Shown here one piece after another: positions 11,125 to 18,500 of a stretch of 41,262 bases of DNA. A program made the position numbers and the translations under genes. The first letter of the stretch is position 1; each line of letters opens with the position of its first letter. A model generated the notes under the pieces. That model saw nothing but the letters and a program-made list of their open reading frames with translations, had not been told where the DNA came from and ran no database searches. This DNA is from Chloroflexi bacterium GWC2_73_18 (GTDB lineage Bacteria > Chloroflexota > Limnocylindria > Limnocylindrales > CSP1-4). The stretch lies in assembly GCA_001794945.1 (NCBI GenBank), contig MGMJ01000050.1, forward strand, positions 34,547 to 75,808. Reading direction: 5' to 3'.

Positions 11125-11130
11125 AGTGTA
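11125..11130 (-). promoter_or_regulatory. -10 box for the MFS gene
   Basis: TACACT on the minus strand, 6 nt before the ATG at 11118. It is the same hexamer and near-identical spacing as at 8691-8696, and implies a leaderless transcript. Confidence 0.5.
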
Positions 11131-11188
11131 GGGGCGAGGCCGGCGCCGCGGTCTGCCCCACGTCCGGCTCGTCACCGAGGGCCGGCCC

Positions 11189-11217
11189 TTGACACCGCAT
11201 CAACATTCCTTTATATA
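11189..11217 (+). promoter_or_regulatory. sigma-70-type promoter of the ArsR/inositol-lipid operon
   Basis: TTGACA (11189-11194), a 17-bp spacer and TATATA (11212-11217) lie just before the ATG at 11229. The -35 matches consensus exactly. Any 5' leader would be only about 5 nt. Confidence 0.75.
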
Positions 11218-11221
11218 AAGG
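11208..11221. promoter_or_regulatory. 14-bp perfect palindrome over the -10 box (candidate operator)
   Basis: CCTTTATATAAAGG is a perfect dyad covering the -10 box of the ArsR-type gene. Its position fits autorepression by the winged-helix regulator encoded immediately downstream. That role is an inference. Confidence 0.55.
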
Positions 11222-11228
11222 GCCGCTT

Positions 11229-11588
11229 ATGAAGAACGCAGCGCTCGAGACGCTCGGCCTCCGCGCCCCGGCGGGCGAGGACCTGCGCGACCTCAAGGTC
11301 TTCCACAAGGCGCTCGCCGACGTGACGCGCCTGCGCATCGTGCAGCTCCTCTCGGCCCGGCCGCGCACCGTCAACGAGTTGATCGAGGCGATCGGGCTCT
11401 CGCAGCCGCTCGTCTCCTGGCATCTGCGGCGGCTCCGGGTCGCCGGGATCGTGGCCACCCAGCGGACGGGTCGCGAGGTCCTCTGCTCCCTGCGTCACGA
11501 CGTCATCGAGCGCTTCACCCACCGCGAACGCGCGCTCCTCGGCCTGGCGCCCCTGGCCGAGCCGGCGGGCGGCAGCGGCGCCCGCTGA
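11229..11588 (+). CDS. ArsR-type winged-helix transcriptional regulator
   Basis: This 119-residue protein has an ArsR-type fold: KALADVTRLRIVQLLSA (helix 1-2), TVNELIEAIGLSQPLVSWHLRRLRVAGIV (recognition helix-turn-helix, about residues 48-76) and a wing with TGREVLCSL. The metal-binding ELCVCDL-type motif of ArsR/SmtB is absent, so it is probably not a classic metal sensor. A perfect palindrome lies over its own -10 box. It is 18 nt upstream of the phosphatidyltransferase gene in the same direction and may be the first gene of that operon, or may control the divergent MFS exporter. The ligand is unknown. Confidence 0.85.
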   Translation: MKNAALETLGLRAPAGEDLRDLKVFHKALADVTRLRIVQLLSARPRTVNELIEAIGLSQPLVSWHLRRLRVAGIVATQRTGREVLCSLRHDVIERFTHRERALLGLAPLAEPAGGSGAR

Positions 11589-11606
11589 CGTGGAGGCGAG
11601 CTGCCG

Positions 11607-12275
11607 ATGAGCCCGGTCACCGGCGATCGCTCGTTCGTCGGCGTGGGCCTGCGCCAGCGGGTCCGCGAGGCGGTGGTCCCGCTCGCCCGCGCCCTCGGAA
11701 GGCTCGGGCTGACGCCCGACGCACTCACCCTGATCGGCTTTGCCGTCTCCGTGGTCGCGGCACTCGCCGCGGCGGCCGGCCTCTGGGTGGCGGCCGGGCT
11801 CCTCGTCGTCTTCGGCGGCCTCTTCGATCTCTTCGACGGCGCCCTCGCCCGAGTCCAGGGGAAGGCCTCGCCCTACGGCGCCTTCCTCGACGCCACCTTC
11901 GACCGCTGGGGTGAGACGGTCGTCTTCATCGGCATCGCGGCCGGGCTGCTGGGCCCGGGCGCCGCGGGAGTCGTCTTCCCCGCCCTGGGCGAGTGGCCGG
12001 CGGCGGCGCTGGTCGCCGTCCTCGCCGGAGCGGCGATGGGGGCCGCCTTCATGGTCAGCTACAGCCGTGCGAAGGCCGAGAGCGTGGGCTTCGAGGCGGC
12101 TGTCGGTGTCGCACCGCGGGCAGAGCGCATCGCCGTCCTCGCCGCCGGTCTCGTCCTCCAACCGGCGACCGGCTGGAGCCTCGGAGCCGCGCTCCTCATC
12201 ATCTTCGCCCTCGCCACCGTCACCGTCATCCAGCGCGTCGCGCACGTCCGCGCCCAGGCGCGTACGGGGCGTTGA
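11607..12275 (+). CDS. CDP-alcohol phosphatidyltransferase, probable phosphatidylinositol-phosphate synthase
   Basis: This 222-residue integral membrane enzyme carries the complete CDP-alcohol phosphotransferase motif D-x2-D-G-x2-A-R-x8-G-x3-D-x3-D at residues 74-99 (D74, D77, G78, A81, R82, G91, D95, D99). The family moves a phosphatidyl group from CDP-diacylglycerol to an alcohol. Inositol 1-phosphate is the likely acceptor, because the next gene makes that compound and the later genes resemble PIM synthesis. Actinobacterial enzymes of this type yield phosphatidylinositol phosphate. The start is ATG at 11607 with GGAGG at 11592-11596. Phosphatidylglycerol-phosphate synthase is an alternative that the context makes less likely. 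Confidence 0.85.
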   Translation: MSPVTGDRSFVGVGLRQRVREAVVPLARALGRLGLTPDALTLIGFAVSVVAALAAAAGLWVAAGLLVVFGGLFDLFDGALARVQGKASPYGAFLDATFDRWGETVVFIGIAAGLLGPGAAGVVFPALGEWPAAALVAVLAGAAMGAAFMVSYSRAKAESVGFEAAVGVAPRAERIAVLAAGLVLQPATGWSLGAALLIIFALATVTVIQRVAHVRAQARTGR

Positions 12276-12301
12276 GCGGGCCAACTCAAGGAGACCGAGC
12301 A

Positions 12302-13522
12302 GTGGAGCAACAGCAGACCGCCGGCGGTGGCAACGGCCGGGCGCCGCGACGCCGCGACGGCAAGATCCGGGTCGCCATCGTCGGCGTGGGGAACTGCGCC
12401 AGCTCGCTCGTCCAGGGCCGCTACTACTACGAGAACGCCGAGCGGGGTCAACCCATCCCGGGCATCATGCACGTCGAGCTGGGCGGCTACCACATCCGCG
12501 ACATCGAGTTCGTGGCCGCCTTCGACATCGACCGCAACAAGGTCGGTCGCGACCTCGGCGAGGCGATCTACGCGGCGCCGAACAACACCTACGTCTTCAA
12601 GCAGGTCGGCACGCTCGGCGTCCCCGTCGAGCGCGGCATGACCCACGACGGCCTGGGCAAGTACCTGAGCCGCGTGATCGAGAAGGCGCCCGGCCCGACC
12701 GCCGACATCACCGGCATCCTGCGCGAGCGGGAGGTCGACGTCGTCGTCTCCTACCTGCCGGTCGGCTCGGAGGAGGCGACCAAGTGGTACGTGGAGCAGT
12801 GCCTCCGCGCCGGCGTCGCCTTCGTCAACTGCATCCCGGTCTTCATCGGTCGCGAGCCCTACTGGCAGCGCCGCTTCGTCGAGGCCGGCGTCCCGATCAT
12901 CGGCGACGACATCAAGAGCCAGGTCGGCGCCACGATCACCCACCGCGTGCTGACCCGCCTCTTCATGGATCGCGGGGTCAAGCTCGAACGCACCTACCAG
13001 CTCAACTTCGGCGGCAACACCGACTTCCTCAACATGCTCGAACGCGAGCGGCTCGAGTCGAAGAAGATCTCCAAGACGAACGCGGTCACCTCCATGCTGG
13101 ACTACGAGATCGCCGAGGGTGACGTGCACGTCGGCCCCAGCGACTACGTCCCCTGGCTCGACGACCGCAAGTGGTGCTACATCCGGATGGAGGGGACGAC
13201 CTTCGGTGACGTGCCGCTCAACGCCGAGCTCAAGCTCGAGGTGTGGGACAGCCCGAACAGTGCCGGCGTGGTGATCGACGCCATCCGCTGCGCCCGGCTC
13301 GGCCTCGACCGTGGCCTCGCCGGCACGCTCGTCGCGCCGTCGGCCTACTTCATGAAGAGCCCGCCACGCCAGCTGCACGATGACGAGGCCCGCGAGCTGG
13401 TCGAGGCATTCATCGCCGGCCGCGACGCGAGCGTGCTGACCGGCAGCGAGCCGGCGACGGCGCGGTCCCGGCCCACCCGCCGCGCCGCCGCCGGTCGTGC
13501 CCGGTCCGGGACCGACCGCTGA
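12302..13522 (+). CDS. ino1: inositol-3-phosphate synthase
   Basis: This 406-residue enzyme converts glucose 6-phosphate to myo-inositol phosphate with NAD+. The Rossmann motif is [17 protein letters not shown] (about residues 23-39); further family blocks are [46 protein letters not shown] and [20 protein letters not shown]. It is of the shorter prokaryotic type, extended by a polar N-terminus of about 20 residues and a basic C-terminal tail of about 40. The GTG start at 12302 has a strong AAGGAG at 12288-12293; the frame is open upstream but overlaps the previous gene. It supplies inositol phosphate for the neighbouring lipid synthase. Confidence 0.94.
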   Translation: MEQQQTAGGGNGRAPRRRDGKIRVAIVGVGNCASSLVQGRYYYENAERGQPIPGIMHVELGGYHIRDIEFVAAFDIDRNKVGRDLGEAIYAAPNNTYVFKQVGTLGVPVERGMTHDGLGKYLSRVIEKAPGPTADITGILREREVDVVVSYLPVGSEEATKWYVEQCLRAGVAFVNCIPVFIGREPYWQRRFVEAGVPIIGDDIKSQVGATITHRVLTRLFMDRGVKLERTYQLNFGGNTDFLNMLERERLESKKISKTNAVTSMLDYEIAEGDVHVGPSDYVPWLDDRKWCYIRMEGTTFGDVPLNAELKLEVWDSPNSAGVVIDAIRCARLGLDRGLAGTLVAPSAYFMKSPPRQLHDDEARELVEAFIAGRDASVLTGSEPATARSRPTRRAAAGRARSGTDR

Positions 13523-13530
13523 GGCCGGCC

Positions 13531-14562
13531 GTGCAGCCGCGCATGATGGGCCTCCGACGGCCGGGCGGCGCCGAGGGCGCCCCCCACCGCCGGCCCGCCC
13601 GGCGGCGGAGCCGGCTCACGGTCACCATCCAGGAGCGCCCTGTCCTGCTCGGCTGGCGCGCCCTGGAGTGGTTCTTCGCCCGCATGCCGCCACGCCTTGC
13701 CGTGGCGGCGATGCGGGGGCTCTACACGCTCGCCTACTACGCCTGGCCGCCCAAGGCCGAGGTGATGCGCTCGAACATGGCGCACGTCATGGGCTGGCCC
13801 CGCGACGACGCGCGCACGGCGGCCATGGCCCGGCGTTCCTACCGGACGTACGGGCGGTACCTGGCCGAGCTCCTCCGCCTCCCGTCGCGCCCGCGCGAGG
13901 AGGTGAGCGGCCTGATGGACGAGCACCAGCTCGAGAGCTTCATGTCGCTGCGCGAGGGATCGCACGGGATGATCGTCGCGTCGGCCCATCTCGGCAACGG
14001 CGAGGCGATGGTCGCCGCCTTCGCCCACCTCGGACTCCCGAGCAACGTCCTGGCCGACGACAGCTCGCAGCTCGAGCTCTTCGAGTATCTCAACGCCCAG
14101 CGGTCGCGCTGGGGCGTGCGCATGGTCCCGTGGCGCAACCTGCGCGAGGTCTACCGCATCCTGCGGCGGGGCGAGATCCTGGGGATCACCGTCGACTGGG
14201 GCTACCGGCCCGGCGACGTGCCGGTGCGCCTCTTCGGCACCTGGACCACGCTGCCGGCCGGCCCCGCCACCCTTGCCGCGCGGACCCGGGCGCTGATCCT
14301 GCCGATCTTCTCGTACCGCCAGTCGAACGGCCGCTACTTCGCCTTCCATACCGAGCCGATCCGGGTCGCCGACGACGCGCCGGCGACGATCCAGCAGGCG
14401 ACACAACGGATCGCCGAGGCGCTCGAGGAGGCTGTGCGCCGGGCGCCCGAGCAGTGGTACAGCTTCAAGCGCGTCTGGCCACGCACGGCCGAAGAGCAGC
14501 TCCGCCTCGAGACGCGGGCGGCCGAGCTGCTCGGCGCCGGGGCACGGGCGGGGAGCGCGTGA
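13531..14562 (+). CDS. LPLAT-family acyltransferase (PatA/HtrB-like), first copy
   Basis: This 343-residue acyltransferase is of the bacterial lipid A / PIM acyltransferase family (LPLAT). The catalytic H-x4-E motif is in SAHLGNGEAM (His153, Glu158), and VDWGYRPGDVPVRLFGTWTTLPAGPA matches the family's substrate block. PEQWYSFKRVWP near the C-terminus is the usual closing motif. In mycobacteria the equivalent PatA acylates a mannose of phosphatidylinositol mannoside; the position here between ino1 and a PimA-like gene suggests an equivalent job. The GTG at 13531 is the first plausible start after ino1 (8 nt gap), with ATG codons at 13543 and 13546 as alternatives. The first 30 residues are basic and poorly conserved. 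Confidence 0.82.
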   Translation: MQPRMMGLRRPGGAEGAPHRRPARRRSRLTVTIQERPVLLGWRALEWFFARMPPRLAVAAMRGLYTLAYYAWPPKAEVMRSNMAHVMGWPRDDARTAAMARRSYRTYGRYLAELLRLPSRPREEVSGLMDEHQLESFMSLREGSHGMIVASAHLGNGEAMVAAFAHLGLPSNVLADDSSQLELFEYLNAQRSRWGVRMVPWRNLREVYRILRRGEILGITVDWGYRPGDVPVRLFGTWTTLPAGPATLAARTRALILPIFSYRQSNGRYFAFHTEPIRVADDAPATIQQATQRIAEALEEAVRRAPEQWYSFKRVWPRTAEEQLRLETRAAELLGAGARAGSA

Positions 14563-14567
14563 GGCCG

Positions 14568-15575
14568 ATGGCCGCCACCGTCGCTCCGGCCGCGCCAGAC
14601 CAGGGGACCGCGTCGGCGACGCTCCTCGACCGAGCCGGCGCGACGCTCGTCTCGCTCATCTCGTGGATCGCCTGTCGCCTCCCCGACCGGCCGCTCCATC
14701 GGATCGCGGGGCTCGTCGGGCTCGGCTGGTACCTCCTCGCGCCGCGCCGGCGGGCGCGGGCGCGGCGCAACCTGCGGCGGGTCGCCGAGGCGCTGGCGGC
14801 CGACGGGCGGGCGGGCCCGCGCATCGCGGCCGCGGCCCGCGACCGGCGCGCGCTCGAACGGCTGGTCCGCGACGCCTTCCGCCACAATGCCCGCTACTAC
14901 CTGGAGGTCGCCCTGGCGCCCTCCTACGACGAGCGCTGGCTCGCCGAGCGGATCGTCAACGAGTCGCCCGAGCTGATCGAGGAGGCGTTCGCGGGAGGGC
15001 GCGGCGCGGGTCGGACGCCCGGGCACGCCGTCATCTTCGCCGGCCTCCACTTCGGGGCGATCGAGTTGCCCGCCTTCTTCCTGACCCAACGCGTCGGCCT
15101 GCGCGTCGTCGCCCCGATGGAGACGATCCGCGACACGCCACTGCAGCGCTACTTCGTGCGCACCCGCGGGGCGGTGGGCCTGCAGCTGGTGACGCTGCGG
15201 ACCGCGCGGCGCGAGGCGTCGCGCGCGCTGGCGCGCGGCGAGGCGGTCGGGCTGGTGACCGACCGCGACATCACCGGCGGCGGCATCGACGTCCCGCTCT
15301 TCGGCCACCCCGCCCCGCTGGCGGTGGGAGCCGGCCTGCTCGCCATCGAGTCGGGTGCGCCGGTCTACGTGGCCGCCGTCAGGCGGCTCGACGACGGCCG
15401 CTACGCCGGCAGCATCGTCCCGCTCCCCGTGCCGGCCGACGGGACGCGACGCGAGCGGCTGGAGCGCTTCCTGCGCGACCAGGCGGCGATCTTCGAGTCG
15501 TTCATCGCCGCGGCTCCGGAACAGTGGTGGTCGGTCTTCTTCCCCATCTGGCCCGACCTCGAGGTGGCGTCGTGA
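14568..15575 (+). CDS. LPLAT-family acyltransferase, second copy
   Basis: This 335-residue acyltransferase is of the same family as its upstream neighbour but only distantly similar in sequence. The H-x4-E motif is in FAGLHFGAIELP (His161, Glu166); GLVTDRDITGGGIDVPLFGHPAPL is the substrate block and PEQWWSVFFPIWPD the C-terminal motif. A membrane-associating helix lies at about residues 25-60. I chose ATG at 14568; GTG at 14559, overlapping the previous stop, is an alternative. Two acyltransferases in tandem suggest two acylation positions on one glycolipid. This copy has an insert rich in Arg/Ala at about residues 65-105. Confidence 0.82.
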   Translation: MAATVAPAAPDQGTASATLLDRAGATLVSLISWIACRLPDRPLHRIAGLVGLGWYLLAPRRRARARRNLRRVAEALAADGRAGPRIAAAARDRRALERLVRDAFRHNARYYLEVALAPSYDERWLAERIVNESPELIEEAFAGGRGAGRTPGHAVIFAGLHFGAIELPAFFLTQRVGLRVVAPMETIRDTPLQRYFVRTRGAVGLQLVTLRTARREASRALARGEAVGLVTDRDITGGGIDVPLFGHPAPLAVGAGLLAIESGAPVYVAAVRRLDDGRYAGSIVPLPVPADGTRRERLERFLRDQAAIFESFIAAAPEQWWSVFFPIWPDLEVAS

Positions 15576-16342
15576 CGAAACGCCTCGGCAAGGCCGACCT
15601 CCACATCCACTCGGTCGCCTCGGACGGGACCGCGACCGTCGGGGAGATCCTCCGTTTCGCCGAGGAGCAGACCGACCTCGACGTGATCGCCGTCACCGAC
15701 CACGACCGCGTCGATGCCGCGCTCCACGCCAGGGAGCTGGCGCGACGACGCGGTGGCCGCGTCGAGGTGATCGTCGGGGAGGAGGTCTCGACGCGCAGCG
15801 GGCATCTGCTCGCGCTCTTCGTCGAGGAGCGGATCCGGCCCTGGCAGCCGCTCCGCCGCTCGGTCGCGGAGATCCACGAGCAGGGCGGCCTGGCGATCCC
15901 GGCGCACCCGCTGGCACCGTATCCGATCTGTATCCGGCGGGGCGCGCTCCTCTCCATCGTGGAGGACGCCGATCCGCTCCTCTACTTCGACGGCCTCGAG
16001 ACATTCAACCCCTCCTACGCGGGTCGCACCCACCACCGCGCCACGGCCGAGCTGAATGAGCGGCTCCACCTCCCGGCGATCGGCAACAGCGACGCCCACG
16101 TCACCTCGCTCATCGGCTGCGCCTACACGACCTTCCCGGGCCGCACGACAGAGGACCTGAGGCGGGCGATCCTGCTCGGCCGGACCCACGCCCACGGGCA
16201 GTTCCTCGACCTGCCGGCGGAAGTGCGCATCTACGGGCGGCAGCTGCGCAAGTACGCCCGCGATGTCCGCGACGACCTGCGGCGGGCGATCCTCGGCCGC
16301 GGCTCCGGCCGCGACCTCGGGATCCGCAAGGAGTCCTCGTGA
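15572..16342 (+). CDS. PHP-domain metal-dependent phosphoesterase
   Basis: This 256-residue protein has the full set of PHP metal ligands: ADLHIHS (His11, His13), VTDHDRVD (Asp43, His44), VGEEVST, IPAHPLAP and GNSDAH. The family hydrolyses phosphomonoesters and nucleotides, using three divalent metals, in the cytoplasm. It starts with GTG overlapping the acyltransferase stop and ends overlapping the glycosyltransferase start, so it is translationally locked into the lipid operon. That context makes an inositol-lipid or inositol-phosphate substrate attractive, but TrpH-like nucleotide phosphatase activity is equally compatible with the sequence. The last 40 residues are a basic tail. Confidence 0.88.
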   Translation: MTKRLGKADLHIHSVASDGTATVGEILRFAEEQTDLDVIAVTDHDRVDAALHARELARRRGGRVEVIVGEEVSTRSGHLLALFVEERIRPWQPLRRSVAEIHEQGGLAIPAHPLAPYPICIRRGALLSIVEDADPLLYFDGLETFNPSYAGRTHHRATAELNERLHLPAIGNSDAHVTSLIGCAYTTFPGRTTEDLRRAILLGRTHAHGQFLDLPAEVRIYGRQLRKYARDVRDDLRRAILGRGSGRDLGIRKESS

Positions 16343-17601
16343 GGATCGGCCTCGTCACTCCCTACATCTACCCGCTCCCCGGCGGCGTCAACGAGCACGT
16401 CCGCTACCTCTACCAGGAGCTGCGGGCGCGCGGCCACGAGGTGCGCATCATCAGCGCCAGTCACGGGCTCCAGCCCGGCCAGGATGGAGACGTCATCCGC
16501 GTCGGCAAGGGGTTCTCGGTCCCTTCCAACGGCTCGATGGGCAACCTGACCGTTTCGCCCCGCTTCAACTCGCAGGTTCGCGCCCTGCTCGATCGCGAGC
16601 GCTTCGACCTGCTCCACTTCCACGAGCCGTTCGTGCCGTTCCTCTCGCTGGTGACCCTCCGCCAGTCGACCAGCGTCAACATCGCCACCTTCCATGCCTA
16701 CGCCGGCTGGAGTCTCGCCTACGAGTTCGGCCGGCGTGCCCTGCGCGGCTACGCCGCGCGCCTCCACGGCCGGATCGCCGTCAGCGCCGCCGCCCGCCAT
16801 TTCGCCGACCGCTACTTCCCCGGCGACTACAAGGTGATCCCCAACGGCGTCGACCTCTCGCGCCTCGAGGGCGCCGAGCCGATCGAGCGCTGGCGCGACG
16901 GCACGAAGAACGTCCTCTTCGTGGGGCGTTTCGAGCCTCGCAAGGGGCTGCTTCACCTGCTCAAGGCATACCGGCTCCTGCGCAAGGCGGGCTGCGACTG
17001 CCGGCTCCTCGTCGTCGGCACCGGCCCGCAGGAGCGCGAGGTGCGACGCTACATCATGACCCGCCGCATGGGCGGGGTCGAGCTGCTCGGGCGCGTCTCG
17101 GACGCCGATAAGGCGCGGCTCTTCGCCACGGCCGACGTCTTCTGCTCACCGGCGACCGGGGGCGAGTCGTTCGGCATCGTCCTGCTCGAGGCGATGGCGG
17201 CCGGTCGTCCGATCGTCGCCTCGGACATCCACGGCTACAAAGGCGTCGTCCACCGTGATGAGCAGGCGCTCCTCGTCCCGCCGCGAGATCACCGCGCCCT
17301 CGCCGGGGCGCTCGGCCGGCTCCTCGCCGACGAGGAGCTGCGGCGGTGGATGGGCGAGGCCGGGCGGCTGCGGGCGGCCCAGTTCAGCTGGGAGCGCGTC
17401 GCCTCCAAGGTGGACGACTACTACGGCTTCGTCATCCGGCGCCTGGCCGCTCAGGGAGCGCTGCCGTCGGGCTTCCGCGCCGAGGTCCCGCCGGCCCCGC
17501 CGCGCGCCGCCGAACGGTCCGGGTCGATCGCCGCGGAGGCACCCGTGGCAGCGCCGGCCGCGGCCGACCCGATCGGCCGCCAGCCGGCCGTCGCTCAGTA
17601 G
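16339..17601 (+). CDS. GT4-family glycosyltransferase, PimA-like
   Basis: This 420-residue GT-B enzyme has the N-terminal MRIGLVTPYIYPLPGGVNEH signature shared with PimA-type mannosyltransferases, the LLHFHEPFVPF acceptor-side motif, TFHAYAGWS, RIAVSAAAR, VIPNGVD and the E-x7-E donor motif ESFGIVLLE (Glu276, Glu284). PimA transfers mannose from GDP-mannose to phosphatidylinositol on the inner membrane face. Synteny with PI-synthase, ino1 and acyltransferase genes supports that role here. The start is GTG at 16339, overlapping the PHP stop. Its TAG is interlocked with the convergent CAP gene stop (7-nt overlap). The last 50 residues form a Pro/Ala-rich tail of no known function. Confidence 0.87.
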   Translation: MRIGLVTPYIYPLPGGVNEHVRYLYQELRARGHEVRIISASHGLQPGQDGDVIRVGKGFSVPSNGSMGNLTVSPRFNSQVRALLDRERFDLLHFHEPFVPFLSLVTLRQSTSVNIATFHAYAGWSLAYEFGRRALRGYAARLHGRIAVSAAARHFADRYFPGDYKVIPNGVDLSRLEGAEPIERWRDGTKNVLFVGRFEPRKGLLHLLKAYRLLRKAGCDCRLLVVGTGPQEREVRRYIMTRRMGGVELLGRVSDADKARLFATADVFCSPATGGESFGIVLLEAMAAGRPIVASDIHGYKGVVHRDEQALLVPPRDHRALAGALGRLLADEELRRWMGEAGRLRAAQFSWERVASKVDDYYGFVIRRLAAQGALPSGFRAEVPPAPPRAAERSGSIAAEAPVAAPAAADPIGRQPAVAQ

Positions 17602-18332
17602 GTGATGGAGCGCGGCTCGCCCCAGGGCGAGATGTTGCCGGCCCGGTCGCGCTCACGCACGCGAACCTCGTAGCGGACGCCCGGGAAGGCGTTCAAGCGC
17701 AGCGACGTCGCGGTCGAATCGCGCAGGGGACGGTCGCCGCCGGCCCAGCGGAAGGTGACCGAGCCCGCGCCGCGCGTCGCGGTCGGCGCCGACACCCAGC
17801 CCGGGGTCCGATCCGGTCCCTTGATGAAGACCGCGGTGTAGAGGCGTCGCCCGGAGCCGTCGATCGCGGCGCCGACTCCCGCGTAGTTGTAGTCGCGACC
17901 CAGGATGATGGCCCGGTGGCCGGGGCTTTCCATCCACTGCTCGACCGCGGTCTCGGCCGAGGTGGCCCACGTCGGCCAGGTGTTCCAGGCGATGATCTCG
18001 CCGGCCCAGTACCAGGTGATCTCCCAGTCGGAAAGGATGTCGAAGACGGTCCGCCCATCGGGCTGGGTGTGGCAGAAGTAGCCCTTCGTCGCCATGTCGA
18101 GGCTCCGCTCCCGCGCGATCCGACCCAGGCGGGGGTCCTGGCGGACCGGCACCAACCCGGCCGCCTGGCGCTCCGCGTTGAACAGGCGGAAGACGATCTC
18201 CTCCGCGTCCCACGCGGACGTGTCGACGGCGGCCACGGTGCGCGGCGCCAGGGCGGCGACGAGGGGGAGGGCCAGGGCGGCGGCGAGCAGGGCCGCCGCG
18301 AGGCGGGTGACCGGGCGGGGCGGGCGGGACAT
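17595..18332 (-). CDS. secreted CAP/SCP-domain protein
   Basis: This 245-residue exported protein has an N-terminal signal peptide (residues 1-35, cleavage probably after TVAA) and a CAP (SCP/PR-1) domain at about 40-165. The CAP tetrad is recognisable as His88 (YFCHTQ), Glu112 (AGEIIA), Glu131 and His139 (SPGHRAII). The rest (about 170-245) resembles an immunoglobulin-like or fibronectin-like fold ending in RDRAGNISPWGE. The biochemical function of bacterial CAP proteins is mostly unknown. I chose ATG at 18332 with GGAGAAG at 18340-18346; an in-frame GTG at 18365 would add 11 residues ahead of the signal peptide. Confidence 0.85.
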   Translation of the reverse strand: MSRPPRPVTRLAAALLAAALALPLVAALAPRTVAAVDTSAWDAEEIVFRLFNAERQAAGLVPVRQDPRLGRIARERSLDMATKGYFCHTQPDGRTVFDILSDWEITWYWAGEIIAWNTWPTWATSAETAVEQWMESPGHRAIILGRDYNYAGVGAAIDGSGRRLYTAVFIKGPDRTPGWVSAPTATRGAGSVTFRWAGGDRPLRDSTATSLRLNAFPGVRYEVRVRERDRAGNISPWGEPRSITY

Positions 18333-18500
18333 CGCGAGGCTTCTCCGCGTGGTTCGATCGGGCACGTGATCTCAGCCCGAGTCTCGCCGCCGGGGCCCCG
18401 ACCGCCCATGGCCCGCTGGTATCGACGAGGCGCGACCGTTGGTACGGGCCGCCGTCTGCGCGTTTCGGACTAGGGCACAGGGCTGGGGACCGGACTAGGA
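18333..18500. other. intergenic space with three GGACTAGG repeats
   Basis: No gene is visible. GGACTAGG occurs at 18467-18474, 18492-18499 and 18498-18505, the last running into the TAG stop of the next gene. The inverse sequence CTAGTCCTAG appears at another gene end (25499-25508). Confidence 0.4.

Noticed and set aside
18333-18500. Possible tRNA because of a GGTTCGAT stretch
   Set aside because: No acceptor stem, anticodon arm or D-arm can be built around it.
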